A stretch of DNA of 64,000 bases from Coniochaeta sp. PMI_546 (Eukaryota > Ascomycota > Sordariomycetes > Coniochaetales > Coniochaetaceae), in NCBI GenBank assembly GCA_021432605.1, contig MU271146.1, positions 806,001 through 870,000 on the forward strand. Direction: 5' to 3'. Within the stretch, counting starts at the first letter, position 1. Every line of letters starts with the position of its first letter. The notes under the pieces were generated by a model that ran no database searches, had not been told where the DNA came from, and saw nothing but the letters and a program-made list of their open reading frames with translations. This document shows, piece after piece, positions 1 through 12,253 of this stretch. Made by a program: the position numbers and the translations under genes.

Positions 1-129
1 AGGGTTTGGGATCGGCAGCCGTGGACTGTAAGGATGCGGAGCCAGGGTTGGACGAGGGGATAAGTAAGAGACAGTCGCCTCTGTGAGCGCGGAGCCCGCG
101 ATCATCAGGAGTGCTAACAGCTTCATCAT
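1..129 (-). CDS. Secreted protein, 5' end only (partial)
   Basis: A reading frame on the minus strand opens with two consecutive ATG codons (127-129 and 124-126) and stays open to the left edge, giving 43 residues before the window ends. The N-terminus is a textbook signal peptide: Met-Met-Lys, then a hydrophobic core (LLALLMIAGSAL), then a small-residue cleavage zone, followed by a proline-rich mature start (SYLSPRPTLAPHPY). A TATA-like string (TATATGAAAG read on the minus strand, near 230-238) lies about 100 bases upstream. The protein is probably secreted or enters the ER. The family cannot be told from so short a piece, and an intron may follow just outside the window. The signal peptide is seen; secretion is inferred. 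Confidence 0.5.
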   Translation of the reverse strand, partial: MMKLLALLMIAGSALTEATVSYLSPRPTLAPHPYSPRLPIPNP

Positions 130-962
130 GGCAAGGTAATAGCAAGACTTGGCTCAAGTCTACAGGCGATCTGTCCAAGCGGATAGCGTGCAGAGCAGAT
201 TCGTGTTTGATGCCCCATCTCGGGACCAGCTTTCATATAGATCGCGTCACGAATGCTGCCACAGGTCTATGATGGTAAGTCCCGGTTGCTCTTCCCAGCA
301 AAACCTGCAGGACGACTGCTATTTTCAGTCCATGGCCAATATTCCGAGTGACTGTTGAAATATTCCGTGCTTAGCGGCAGCCATAGTGAGCGAAGACGGC
401 AGTAGATCATCTCGATGCCGGCCTTCGGCGCTGTCCTGGTCGGTGCGTTACCAAGTCTCTGGGTCAACTATCGGTTCCATGAACCGTAGTGACAGAGGCG
501 AACATGCACCTAGACAGCATCAACAGGCATCACTGATGAGCTAACGCTGGTAGGTGAGGGGTTGCACAGTTCTGCAGGGGTTGGAGTAAGCATAACCGGC
601 GGAGACATGTTCAGAGGCAGATTGTTGCCAAGCTTATTGGAGGGTTTTCTGTGACCGCGGCATCGCTCAGCCGTGAGAGTCTCACTTCAGGTCTACGAAC
701 TCCAATGCAAGGAGGTCGGGGCTTGAGTTCCCAATACGAGGTAATTGTGAAAGATGCCTGGAGAAGTGTCATCCTCATATTCCCCCCCTGCCACGTTTGA
801 CTTCGCACAATAGCAGCTCTGTACATTGCAGATCAATCTCAACAATATAAAATAGAATAGACTTAGACCTAGATTTAGTCCAACACTGACTCAATAGGAA
901 ACAATATGTCTAGCCTCGTACCTGAATTCGAACCGCCTCCCTCACTCGTATAAACAAATCCA
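130..962. other. Gene-free stretch
   Basis: About 830 bases between the 5' end of the secreted-protein gene and the stop codon of the multicopper oxidase. It should hold the promoter of the first and the 3' UTR of the second. Short open frames here show no protein-like composition and no recognisable family. Confidence 0.5.
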
Positions 963-2892
963 TTAGTACTTCTTCCCCGGCTTGGCGATACAATTCTCAA
1001 ATCCGTTCCCAAATAGATACTCGTCCGGCACCTGCGGGAACTTATCCACTCCGTCAAGCAACGCCAGCGCCATTCCCCCAAACAAATGATCCTGAATATG
1101 GCAATGCAGCAAGAACGGGCCCGGGTTCACACTCTGATACCTCAGCACCAGAAACCCTGGCGTCCCCATCGATGGTAATGTCGGGAACGTGTCGCGAAGA
1201 GGCGGGTTGACGAAATTGAACGTCCCCGGTGGCAGCACCTTGGCCGCTTCTGCTACGGACGAATAGTTCCACACCCCTATCCCGGATCCGACGACAAAGA
1301 ACCTGTTGCTGTGCTTGTGGATCGGGTGCGCTGGACTGATTGGCGCTACAGGCTGGATGACGAGGTCGGTCCAGGTGCCATTCTTATTTGAGATGGTCAG
1401 GTTTTGTTGGCTGGCCGCCTCGCCGGGGTTGAAGAGAAGGGGGCTGTTCTCGTCCAGATCGATGGGGAAGGACTCGTTGTCTAACACCCATTTCCAGCTG
1501 AATCCCGCGTTGTCGATGTGCAGCAGGATGGTTTGGTCGATGTCCTGGCCTGGCGCCTCGGGGGGAAAGGGGATGGCCTTGCTCTCGTTTAGAAAGACTG
1601 TGTCGGCGGTTGCGTTTACGCCACCCAGCGTAACGAAGGGTTTGTCTACTACGCTAGAGCAATTACGGGCGTTGGCATATACTAGAAGTCCAGTGGCCTG
1701 GATGATCTGCGCGATGTCGCCGCTGACGGAGCGGATGGTGTATTTGGCCGGTGGTTTGTCGAGCTTGACGACGATTGAGTAACGCTGCCCGCTGCTCATC
1801 TGCACGGCATCTGCGGGTGTCGGTGTCACCCAGCGGCCGTCAATGGCTACAACTATCATCTGATGCTCGTCGATAGAGAAGATATTCGATAGTTGACCGA
1901 CACCAGTCAGGTCAAAGCGGGCGTATTTGTCTGCTGGGTCTACGAAAAAGATCTCTTGCTCGCCGGTGCTGGGGTGGCAGCCGGCGAAGACGCCATCGGG
2001 TAGGCCCGAGAGGTTGAACGGGAAGCCGGCTGAGGCGATCGGCGCAGGGAGACAGCTGTGTCATGGTCAATTCCAGTCTACCAGAGTGACGCTGGAATTC
2101 TTGAGGACTTACCCGATGTCGCTGTAAGTTGAGTTGCCCAAGAGTGGCAAGACGATAGGGCTGGCATTTGCATTGATCTCCGCCTGTGGTATGCAAATGG
2201 AGCTACCCTTGCCATTGATGAGGAACGAGTTAGCACAGAATGTGTCTAGACCCGTGGCGATGGCCGTAGCTATGCGCTCGGAGGACGTGAGGTGGTTCCA
2301 AGTGCTGAACAAGATGGGCCGTGTGTTGAGCTCGGCCTTCTCGATAGCCTCTAGCTCAGCAGGATCGGAGCTGATGAGAGAGAATGGAGTCTCACTCCCT
2401 GGTGAAGGTCGTACATATATGGGCCCGAAGAGACCGTCGACGATCTGGCTCTGCTCGTGTGCGTGGTAGAAATAGCTCCCGTATGCGTTTGCATTCCATC
2501 GATACAGGAAAGCCTCTCCCGGGGGGATCGGCCGCTGCGAGAGACCAGGTACTCCGTCCGACCACGGAGTGCCGATCTGGTCAATACCTATCGATCTGTA
2601 TTAACAAAGGTGTGGGCTACTGGCACGGGGCATCAAAGGCTTCTATAGTCCACATACCGTGGAAGTGTATAGTGGTCTGATTGGGCATGTTGTTCCACAC
2701 CATGACTTCGACATTGTCACCCTCGTCGACAATCAGTCCTGGGCCAGGGAACTGGCCGTTCATCTTGATGATGTTTCTCTCGAAGCCATCAGGCGCTGCT
2801 GGCTCCCAGGTCAACGTCAAAGAGAAGTAGACTGTCTTCGTAGCATAGCTGCCACATGCCATAAGGCAGGCAGAAAGTAGCAGGGACCGCAT
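963..2892 (-). CDS. Laccase-like multicopper oxidase
   Basis: Three exons (2658-2892, 2113-2587, 963-2055) join to 600 residues; both introns have GT-AG ends and phases agree. The start at 2892 gives a signal peptide (MRSLLLSACLMACGSYA), so the enzyme is likely secreted or wall-bound. Multicopper oxidases remove electrons from phenols or metal ions at a type 1 copper and reduce O2 to water at a trinuclear centre. All four copper-binding motifs are present: HFH (His76/78), HAH (His120/122), HPIHKH (His480/483/485) and HCHIQDH (His554, Cys555, His556, His560), with Met565 at the axial position, which usually means a moderate redox potential. The segments GTPWSDGVPGLSQ and YGSYFYHAH resemble the ascomycete pigment oxidases (Abr1/brown1 type) more than classical laccases. 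Melanin or pigment work is therefore possible, but no polyketide synthase is nearby. Substrate is unknown. Confidence 0.88.
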
Positions 2893-5641
2893 GGTTATGC
2901 AGGGATAAGTTCCCTTGCATAAGTCTTTTCCGCCTTTTGAGTGTGCCGGGAGGGCAGAACTCATCTAGCTTCTCCATCGTAAACCATGTTGCAGGTGGGC
3001 GACCTGTTAAATAAATCGTCTGTCCAGTTCACATTGGGCCAGCGCCCCCATGGGGCATCACTGAAGCAGCCAATGTTTATTTCTTCCCAAGAACCCCTGC
3101 CGAGAATCCTGACACAAGTCCACGACATATATTCCCGCGCGGTTGGCATAGTCATCGTGATTGAGAGGCATCGTTAGTTCTCACTGCTGTCAGCTCCTAG
3201 TAAGCTCTTGACGGTGTTGACAAGTCAGCAACCCCGTAATGTCTTTTGTAAAGAAGGGGATTAGGCGCTAGTAATGCTTAATCTTACCTATCGGCCATTC
3301 TTGGACGAAAGAGGAGATGAACATACGTGGCGTCTAGCTTTGTAGTAAGCTGATGAACGCATGCAAGGATGTGTTCTGAGCTTTGAAGATGAACAACTCA
3401 GCTCCCATCATATTATTCATTCTTACAAATCATATGTTCCTAGGCTCAATTCACGTAATCGTAAAATCAGTTGAAAATGCAAAACAGACGACATTCCTGT
3501 ATGGTGGTAGCGCTCTGGACGTCATAAGCGCTGAGTTACACCAACTTTGACGCGGGTATACCTATCCTCAAGCTTGAGTATGATGGTTTGGGTAGCAAGA
3601 CGCGAGTCTGACAGCTCGATGGCACTTCGGGGGCCAATATGGTCACTCCTTCTTTCAACTCATGGCCAATAGGGCAGAAACACAAATTCAGTCCAATCTT
3701 GCCCACCCTTTTTCCAAGACCACATGCGAAGGATCCGAACCCGCAAATAGGGCTGAGGTCGACACAAGGTAATGATCTTACACAGTTGCAGCCGCATATA
3801 CAAGCCACAGAGCCGATATAAAGGTATCAAAGAACTCTGGACTAAAACGATAATAACAACACCACGGCGTTATACCAGAAGTATATAACAATCTAGCACG
3901 ACCGTTCAGCTACAATACAGCAGATTACACTATAGATTACGAACAAGAGTCTTGCATAGCAAACTTGAGACTAGATTCGTCATTTGTGGTCACTTTAACT
4001 CACGACAACAATGCCTTGCTCCTGTCTCAAACACTACATTCCCATCTATATCGACTGAGACGTCTCTGCCCACATGAGCCTAGCTTTGCGGAGGGGTTCG
4101 CATTCCTTATCTTATCTTCTTGGGTGTCTTTCAGGCTCATACCACCGAGGGAGGTCGTAGGAGGTCGGTAACGTCTGCTTATAGTACCTTACACATTAAA
4201 GATAACCTATATAACCTGAGAACATGTCTTTAGAGTTGTCCGAGATGCCTCAAGACGTGTTTACTCGACCTAAAGTCAACATTTGGTCAGACAAACACCA
4301 ACGCAACAAGTGCTACATGGCGCGATAATGGGGCCACAGCTTTAAACGCTTTCGGGTTGCTGCTATCTGTTTTCGATGGTCGGAAGTGACTTTGAAGCTG
4401 TAGCTGTCGCCGGCATCTAAGTAAACTTATACCTGTAGAAGACCGGTGCAACTAGCCAGTTCAATTAGCGCTCAGTCCCTCACATCGCCCTTGTGGATGT
4501 GAATGTAGGAGTGCTTGAGCCTCCACATCATTTTGAGTACGGAGCGACCACCTGTGTTACAGTTGGATGACGCATTGCAGACGGGACTGCTTGAGACGAT
4601 GTTGGCATGTCGGCTCCGGACCCGGCCGGGCTGGATTCCCGAAAATGTGGACCGGTCCGTGTGCGGTTCTGGTGAAAGCCTGGAACTATTTTTAGCAGCC
4701 GGCGTAGAACTACCGAGACACGCTGCCCGTGGATCCTATGGCCATACACGTAACCCCATGATAGAAAAACAACTTGTATAGATGAAACCTGGCATACATT
4801 TTCAGCGGTATCCTGGGTAATAACATCTGCAAATGCCTTGCCTAATATCTGTTGTACGGAGCTGCCTGGGTCTCGATGACGAACCGTCACAGCACGCCCC
4901 GGTTATGTCTAGCCTGTTTCGGGCAATATTGCGCGGCCTCAGCAAGAGATCAAAATGCTCTTGTGAAGTTAGCCGCTGTAGCCCACAGCCTTCACTGGAG
5001 AGATAATGATCCAAGGATATGCAGATGATGAGGATTCAAAGGAGAAAGGAATCTTGAGATCTTCAGCTCCCACCTATCTGATCGGCTTATGGTCACAGAC
5101 AATTGAAAACAGTAACAGTTGTTCGAATTGTTGCTTCAGACACCGCGCATGTCCCTGAACCGGTAGTGGAGCAGAGGCCGTGTCTCCACGCAGAGACGCG
5201 CATCTCAGCCGCATTGACCAAAAAGCACCGCAATTGGCCAGGATACAACGACTATCGCCGTGGCGCAGGGCGTGGCTTTGCTCCAGCCCGCTATTCAGCA
5301 TAGTATTAATCCGTTACTGGGTGGACTTGGCGACACAGGAGGGCACAACACAAGCTGGAGGCTTGCATATACGTACACACCCTCACGGCGCTGGGCTGAC
5401 TGAAAACTGCCCTGAGTCTCGCAGAAAGCACTACGCGGCCTTTCATTCGACCTTTCATATCTCGTTGCTGCGTGCGGAAACTTTAATGTGTTCTCTTACC
5501 TGACGCTCTTTCCTCCTGTGTTGTTGACCTTTAGCTTTGACACCTCCAACCGCTTCAAACACGATCGATAGCTTCTCTTCGATCTCCAACGTAACCGTTC
5601 AACCGCCCGGCAACAAGGTCAATTGCGACCGCACCTGAAAG
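2893..5641. other. Gene-free stretch upstream of oxidase and MARVEL genes
   Basis: About 2.7 kb between two divergent genes. It contains TATA-like strings (near 3820 and 3890) but no open frame with convincing protein composition. A pyrimidine-rich segment (5510-5600) just before the MARVEL start looks like its 5' leader, and 'ccttta g' near 5530 could be the acceptor of a leader intron. No repeat family or RNA gene was recognised. Confidence 0.45.
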
Positions 5642-6732
5642 ATGGGGTGGGACGAGTTCGAATGGGACCCTGAAAACCTCCCAGGCCTGAAGCTGGGCCT
5701 CCACATCGCCCAGATAATCTTCGCCTTCATCGCCTTCGCACTCGGGATATCCGTCTTCAGGGACGCAACCTCCTTCATAGTCGGGAACAATGGCTGGGCG
5801 TTCGCAGTTGTACGTTTCCCCTCCAAAACCACCAGAATCACCTTATCAAGATGACACCGGCCCTAACAACCGTCGGCAGTGCTTCCTCTCCATCCCAGCA
5901 TGGATCTACCTCTGCATGGCCCCGCGCTTCCCCCGAACCCGCAAGCTCGCCCAACCGGTCGTCATGGCCGTGGTGGACGGCGTCTTCGCCATCCTCTGGC
6001 TGTCCGCCTTTGCTGCTCAGGCGGCCTACAACACGGCCAATCTCTGCGGTGGCGCGTGCGGACAGAGCAAAGCTGTCGTGGCCATGGGCTTCTTTGTATT
6101 GTTCGTCTCACCCCTTCTGCCCCTTTCCTCTTTCACTCCTGCCAATCTGTAGGGGCATAGGCTGACATGCCGCCGAAAAAAACAGCCTCCTCTTCTGCGC
6201 CACGACCTTCCTAAGCATCTACACCGTCAAGTTCTACGAGTGGAACGGCCGCCTGCCCGGCTACGAGAAGGGCGTCACAAACCAAAACATCGACCCGGAC
6301 AAAGCGGCATTCAGCATGGCGCCCCACGACGAGGAGGCCTACACCCACGTCCCGATGAACGACCACGACGACCACGAGGTGCACGATCCGTATGCCGGGC
6401 CGAGCACAGACCCTTACAACTCCCAAGCCGGCTCCGCCTACGACGCGCAAGCCGGCGCCAGCAGTCATGTGGGTAGCGCGTACGACGACACGAGCTATGG
6501 CGGAGGAGCGGGGCGGCAGACGAGCCACGGGAGCGGTTATTCTGGCGCCTCGGGTGTGCAGGACAACCCGTTCAGGCAGGATAATCCGTTTGACGACGAC
6601 CACGAGTACGCCACGCCGCACCAGAGTACCACAAATGTAGGGAGGCCGTATGCGCCGCCAACGGCAGAGGAGTACGACGATGACAGGCCCGTGCAGTTCC
6701 CTGCTGCGAACTACGATAGGGTCGTGAGGTAG
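5642..6732 (+). CDS. MARVEL-domain membrane protein
   Basis: Three exons (5642-5809, 5880-6100, 6186-6732) give 311 residues. The first intron has a GTACGT donor; the second uses a weak GTTCGT donor that is needed to keep the frame, and has a good branch site (GCTGAC near 6162). Four hydrophobic segments occupy about residues 20-40, 57-72, 82-104 and 121-145, the arrangement of MARVEL four-helix proteins, which sit in the plasma membrane or in trafficking vesicles. Between helices 3 and 4 lie paired cysteines (LCGGACGQ). The remaining C-terminal half is hydrophilic, rich in Asp, Tyr, Gly and Ser, with two NPF tripeptides (DNPFRQDNPFDDD) that are typical ligands of EH domains in endocytosis. 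A cytosolic tail that engages endocytic adaptors is inferred. No enzyme activity is expected. Confidence 0.8.
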
Positions 6733-7127
6733 TGGTGGCAGTGGCGGTAGCTGTGGGATGATCGGTCTTCGAAGGAGCCTGAGGCTCGAAGGATATTAGA
6801 ATGCTTGTGCACGAGGTCGGTGTTGGAATTGCGTGGCTAGACATTAGGGATTATGCTTTTTCTTGGGTGTTACTCGGCGTTACCGTGTATGGTTCAGGTT
6901 CACATGTAAATACGAGAAGATACCACGACCGTCCAATATTCAGGTTGATTCAGGCTGCTACCATAGACTTTATGTGCATCTTGCAAACCTAGATGTCCTC
7001 TATTTTCCATAAGCCAACGCCATGCGCCAATTTGTAAAGTCGAAACACCAGCTCGATCATCTCTCTGCTCCTAGACCTCAGTGTGCTCTATTAGCCTCTT
7101 AGCCTCCATTCTCCTGCATCCCAGAGT
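6733..7127. other. Convergent 3' ends
   Basis: About 395 bases between the stop codons of two genes that point at each other. It must contain both 3' UTRs and polyadenylation signals. Nothing else is visible. Confidence 0.5.
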
Positions 7128-7835
7128 CTACTCCTTCAACAACCCAGCCTTCTTCAGTCTCCTCCGAATATCGCTCCCGGTCTGCTGCATAGGATTCAAC
7201 TTCAGGTCGCGCGCCATGGCAGCCGTGTCGTCCCCGTGTTTCTCGACCAACTTCTGCAACCACTCCATCTCCCTTTCGCTTTGATACCTGACCGTCTTCT
7301 CCCTGGGCGCATTAGCCTCCTCCTCCAACTGCCGAATGACAGCCGGCCTCTCATTCTCCTCCCCTTCGTCTATCCCCTCCCACTCCTCGGCCTCCTCACC
7401 CCCTTCCCCATCCGAATCCTCATCAAACCGAGCCAACGGATCGTTAAGCGGGTTCGGTCGCCCCACCGCCCTTTCCCCCCTAATTATCCTGACTATCCTC
7501 CCCGTCTCCGGATCCCTCTCCACCTTGGCCTCGGAGTACACCTGTCCCACGACAGTCTTCCCAAACGCGTCCTTGGTCTTGTGCTTCCTGCTCTTCGGCT
7601 CGGAGCCGCCGTCGCCGTTGAGGGGCGAGTCCCGCGGCTCGACGCCGCCGGCCGAGTGCCCCAGCTTCGCCACCAGGCCGAGGCGGCGGTAGTTCTGGCT
7701 CAGCGTCTCCTTCTTGTTCCAGTTCTGGGCAATCAGCTGCGACCCGGAAGGGTTGAGGGCCTTGCGGCGGCGGGCGGGCTGGCGGATCTTTGGGCGCGAG
7801 GAGCGGTTCTTGCGTTTTTGGAGTTCGCGGCCCAT
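7128..7835 (-). CDS. NOP16: Ribosome biogenesis protein Nop16
   Basis: A single exon encodes 235 residues, close to the yeast protein (231). The start at 7835 gives MGRELQKRKNRSSRPKIRQ, the basic N-terminus typical of the family; the frame is open further upstream, but that extension is low in family character. The conserved block 'NWNKKETLSQNYRRLGL' near residues 35-52 and the C-terminal end (MARDLKLNPMQQT, then RRRLKKA) mark Nop16. Nop16 is a nucleolar component of early 60S pre-ribosomes needed for 25S/28S subunit maturation. Between the two conserved ends lies an acidic linker (DEDSDGEGGEEAEEWEG), as is common for nucleolar factors. The neighbour on the right is the MARVEL gene read in the opposite sense, with no functional tie expected. 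Confidence 0.88.
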   Translation of the reverse strand: MGRELQKRKNRSSRPKIRQPARRRKALNPSGSQLIAQNWNKKETLSQNYRRLGLVAKLGHSAGGVEPRDSPLNGDGGSEPKSRKHKTKDAFGKTVVGQVYSEAKVERDPETGRIVRIIRGERAVGRPNPLNDPLARFDEDSDGEGGEEAEEWEGIDEGEENERPAVIRQLEEEANAPREKTVRYQSEREMEWLQKLVEKHGDDTAAMARDLKLNPMQQTGSDIRRRLKKAGLLKE

Positions 7836-9508
7836 GGTTGGAGAGAATTGGTCGTGATTCGGAAGGGTATTTGGGTTGTGGTGAGGGAACAATTGGCTTT
7901 TTGGCAAGGTTGTCGACTGCAAGAAGTGTCGAAGATGGGCCTGCACTGTCCCGCCTCAGGTTTGGGATGTTTCTGCCACCGAAATTTCAGTGGAGCCGAT
8001 CTCAGATAAGCAAATCTTCGATAAGACGGATAAGAACTCCTGATGCTTATCAGTCACGTGCCATGGTGAGCCGGGACGGTCAGCACTGTGCCGCCTCGAG
8101 CCGAACCATCTCACCTCGGTGACAGATAGAGTTTTAACTTATTACTACTAGGTACGTAAGTGTACTGTGGTAGCAAGATCTAGCCCCATCAAAACCATCG
8201 AGCCGGGAGACAGCAATTGGCATGGAGATTGAGAAACCTGACCCCTGACCCTGTTGATGTTCCTCCGATATCTGATGCAGAGCAACCCCGGTCGATATCA
8301 CACCTCGGTGATGGGTGATGCGACACCAGTACCAGTCCCTGCCAATCTCACTCCTCCTCATTCAACGAGTGCTTGCCGATGCTGCGGGGAACCTGAACCC
8401 GCTCAAACAGGGACCAAATCATCAACAGCTTCCCCTCCGGGCCTAGCGCCGCTACGACGCTGGCCGCATATCAAATCGCGCCCAAGCCCGTCCTTGCATC
8501 GGAGAGTATCCGTACTTGTCATGGCCTTGTTTTTCTTTGTTGTCCCCCGTGGCAGATGGGCAAAGGGTGTGTGTGTACCGCGTCGTACCGCAGGTAGCAG
8601 TCGGGCTGCCTGAGACGGTCAAGCAGGTAGCTTTCGACCTTCTGAATTGCTTCTAGAAGGGCCATGCATTGGTGTTCCAATGTGTCCTGTAACGCTGCGA
8701 TGCGCTGCGGTGCGCGATGTCCCCCCCACGGAGGCAAGAACCTAGATTTCTATGCAGAGACGACGAGGTGTCGGTAAGTCTAAAAGGGAAGAAGAACTGA
8801 TGGTTGTGTGTTGTCGGCTGCTGGTCTGGAATGTCGCTGTACTGCGGTACTGTGGCAGGTGGCCGTCAGATCAGTGATTGGATCAGTATGTCTGGGGTAA
8901 AGGTCCTGCTACAAACACTAGACAGGTGAGCCGTCAGGAGCTGGACTTTAAGCTTGTTTGAGTAGTATTGTTCTGTCAGAGGGGACCCATCGATCACCCA
9001 GTGTCAGTAACGTAGCGAGCGATGCCCTGGGGAGGCCCACCTAGCTACGCTCGCCATCAACATCGTCGAAGGCATCATGTGGCATGTGTATGAGGATCTG
9101 GCATCAGAGGAGATGAGGACCGCACTCAAATAGATTTTACCACTATGTGTGTCAACTGTAGAATGGAAGCACGATGCTTGACCATGAGCATACCGCCAGT
9201 AACCCCAAATGTGCCCGCTGAGATCGTGATCTATACTCCGTCCTGCTGAGAAACTCCAAGCTTAAGCCACATGATATACTGTACACACATGACGACGTAA
9301 TCTCTTCCCGCTTGACATGTCGACATAAAGAAAAGGAGAGGGAAAAGAAGTCCCCCTGAAGTAATGTGCATGGACAACCAGACCATGAAAACGTAAGAAA
9401 AAGAAAAAGAACCCCCCATTCGTAACGCCTTGACATGGTATCTTCAGATATCCTCTTGTATGCCTCGTGTACTCCAACCCCATCCCAGTCATTACCTGTT
9501 CAATCGAT
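7836..9508. other. Gene-free stretch between NOP16 and the Zn2Cys6 gene
   Basis: About 1.67 kb, holding the NOP16 promoter and the 3' side of the regulator gene. Small frames here (for example 8254-8613) have no recognisable content. No RNA gene was found. Confidence 0.45.
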
Positions 9509-12253
9509 TTAGAACATGATCCATTCGACCTCGACGCCGGGCCCTCCGATGCACTTGGTCCAGTTGAAGGGACCTCTCCTCATCATTCCCATGTTTCTCG
9601 ACTCATCTTTCCAGTCGCCCGCCCAGAGCCTCTCGAGCACATCGAGCGCCGCCACGTTGTTCATGTAACCGCTGCGGGCCATGATCTCGCGGCACTTGGA
9701 GCGCACGATATTCTGCTGCAGCTCGTTGACGCACTCAGACCCGGCAACGAAGAGCGGCCAGAGAAGGAACTTCTCCGCATTAGACCCCGCCTCGAGGCTG
9801 GTCGCGTAGTAGACAACCTGGCTGACCAGGTTCCGGAAGTTGCTATGAGCGCTCGGCACGTTGGGGCTGGCCAGACGCTCCGTGTAAAGCAGGGCGGCAT
9901 AGCGGAAGGCCTCCGACAGCGACCCCAGGTCCCGAACCTGAGACGACGTCACAGTCATGGCAGGCGGCCCGCTGCCAGACTGGTGGTGACTGTGGCCGGC
10001 GGGAGAATGCAGCCCGGCGCCCGGAGAAAGGACTGCTGACGAGCCGCTGCTAGAAGCCGGCAACAGCCCATTAACCACACGCTGCGAGTCGAACTCCCAG
10101 CTCTGCAGTGCTATGCGCGCGTCCTTCCACTCGCGCCAGAAGGTGCTCCGGTGGTCGTCATAGGCGGCGGGTGAATGAAGCACGGCCGATGAGAGCATCT
10201 CTTCTTCGTTAAGACTCGTGGCAAACCCGTTGCCGTCATACCGGCTGCCGTGTGGTGCGAAGTAATGCGAGTCTGTGCTCATCTGGTGCGAGTGAGGCGT
10301 GCGATTTGGTTTGTACGCGTGGCCTAGGGGAGTATGTAACGGCGATTCTGTGCGCGACGGTATTCCACGTGACAAGGTAGGACTCATCAAATTCTGGACT
10401 GGTCGGTGCTGCGATAATAGGTTAAGGCGTCCGAGTTTGATAATAGTCTTGAACAACTCGCGGTCACAACCAACGAGGTTCTCCGAGCCGGGCGGTAATA
10501 GTTGCGCGTCAGGCATAATTCCATAGAAGGAGGTGCTGAGTTGCGCTTCTCGATCATTGATGCTCGCTGATATAGCATCAAAATAGGTAAACAGGGCTTC
10601 CATCCACGACGAATCTCGGGATGGCGGGAAAGGAGACATCCTCCTCAGTCCCAAGATCTTCTTCACTCCAGCAAACTGAGTCTGGAACTTGGCGACACCG
10701 GACTCGGCCATGCGATAATGACATAAGAGGAGAATTGTGGCCAGAACCGAATCATGTCTTGACTTGTCGTTGTCGTTCAGCTGCTCATTGAGCAAGTGGA
10801 CCGCCAGGTTGCGGTGTTGATACTCCTCCGTCAAAGACTGGTCTTCTGGCTGTGTATCTGACAGTGAGTCCGAAGCACTGTCCAGCCGTTTTTCGCCAAT
10901 ATCTCTTCCGTGCTGCCCAAGGCTTAATTTCCTCTTCATCCTGAGATTGCAGGCGGCCAAGGCACAGATAGCATGCTGTAAGCTGCGACTGCTGGCCGCT
11001 AACTGAAGGATATGCTCTCTGAACGGATTATTGGGCCCATCGATGAAAACCATAGAAGGACACATCGTGTTTTCATAATAGTCCATGAAGAAGGGCATTT
11101 TGGCGATGAGTTCAGCACTCACGGGAAGAATCTGCGGAGCGTTGTGAGGGGCAAAACACAATGGCCAGTGTGAGGGGTTGGGATCTGGAAGACTGTGCGA
11201 CACCCGCTCCTCCTCCGGAATAGAAGGAGCCCAGAACGGCTGAGACTGGGCGCTTGTGCTGTATGTGTCAAGGTCAGGAGTCCCAGCTAGAAATATGATA
11301 CATTAGCACCAGTAGAGTACTTCGGGCCAAGCTCAAATCCTTGATTCAGTTTCACGACCGTACTTACCAAGAGATTCATTGTCTTGCATGAACTTATGAC
11401 TGAGTTGGGCGTCATAGTTGTCCATGTGCGACTGGAGGCTTGAGCTGTGCTCCGATGTCCCGTACACCAGGCTCGGACATGAGGTAGGAGGCCGAGGCTG
11501 CTCAATCATGATGGCGGAAACAGGACTCTGAGTGACTGGAGGGCTTTGTGGTTGAAAATGCTCAAAGATCGTCGGACTGTGCATAAATGGGAGGTCGTCC
11601 CTGGGGAAGGAGTGGGCCAATGGAGACATATAGTCTACCTCGCTGATAGAGTCCATGGAGGAAGAGAGCATTGTTGAAGTGCTAGGCACGGACAGATGCA
11701 GATTCCCATTCTGGTAGCGATGGCCTTCGTTCTCCGGTAGGCTACTCGGGAAATGCATGTTGCTCCAGGGCGATTGCGGTACCGCCGGTGTATGCTCCGG
11801 GGAGGAGATATGTGACATTTCGTAAGGATTGAATGGTGTTGGTGGCACAGATGGCGTCGCTTCAGATTGCATATCAACATCCTCCTTGGATGCTTGCTCG
11901 TCCTGTTCGTTCCATTGACCGGGCGCAGCATTGGAGTCAGCCCTTGATCTCGTGGGCGACTTCTTGACGGGATTCACGGGCGGTGCTTTGGCGATGGGTA
12001 ATGACAATCCCCGAAGTTTGCCCCTACTCGCCACCCCTACTCCCCAAGTGAGTTGCGTCTTGTAACCCGAGCAATCGTTCCCTATCTCCAGACATTGAGA
12101 ACAATACGGACGTTTCCTGTCACACTTGACGTTCCTTTTGGCGCAAGTGAAGCAATCGTCGGCGGCACCTCCGGCAGGCGCGCGTCTCCTGCGCTTTCTC
12201 GCCGATGCAGCGTCCTTGGATGCGCCCGCAGGCGGGTTCGGCGGGGCGGTCAT
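9509..12253 (-). CDS. Zn(II)2Cys6 transcription factor
   Basis: Two exons (11368-12253 and 9509-11286) join across an 81-base GTAAGT...CTAG intron to 887 residues. The N-terminus carries a basic stretch (RKRRRRAP) and then a binuclear zinc cluster with cysteines at 34, 37, 44, 51, 54 and 61 (spacing 2-6-6-2-6), the DNA-binding domain of fungal Gal4-type regulators. A long low-complexity Ser/Pro-rich linker follows (about 90-300). The C-terminal part, starting near PFFMDYYENTMCPSM and including FREHILQLAASS, resembles the Fungal_trans_2 type regulatory domain. It should be a nuclear sequence-specific regulator. No adjacent pathway genes suggest its targets. An 87-residue inner linker rich in Ser, Gly and His (about 630-720) interrupts the regulatory region. 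Family assignment is firm; the exact orthologue is not known to me. Confidence 0.87.

Noticed and set aside
905-945. T-loop-like GGTTCGAATTC on the minus strand, possible tRNA
   Set aside because: The flanking bases do not form T-arm or acceptor stems, and no A box lies at the right distance.
3536-3808. Cys-rich 90-residue frame on the minus strand, like a small secreted protein
   Set aside because: There is no signal peptide, cysteine spacing is irregular, and no promoter or neighbour supports it.
7236-8009. 257-codon plus-strand frame
   Set aside because: It lies antisense to NOP16, and its Leu/Pro/Arg-rich sequence is typical of a shadow.
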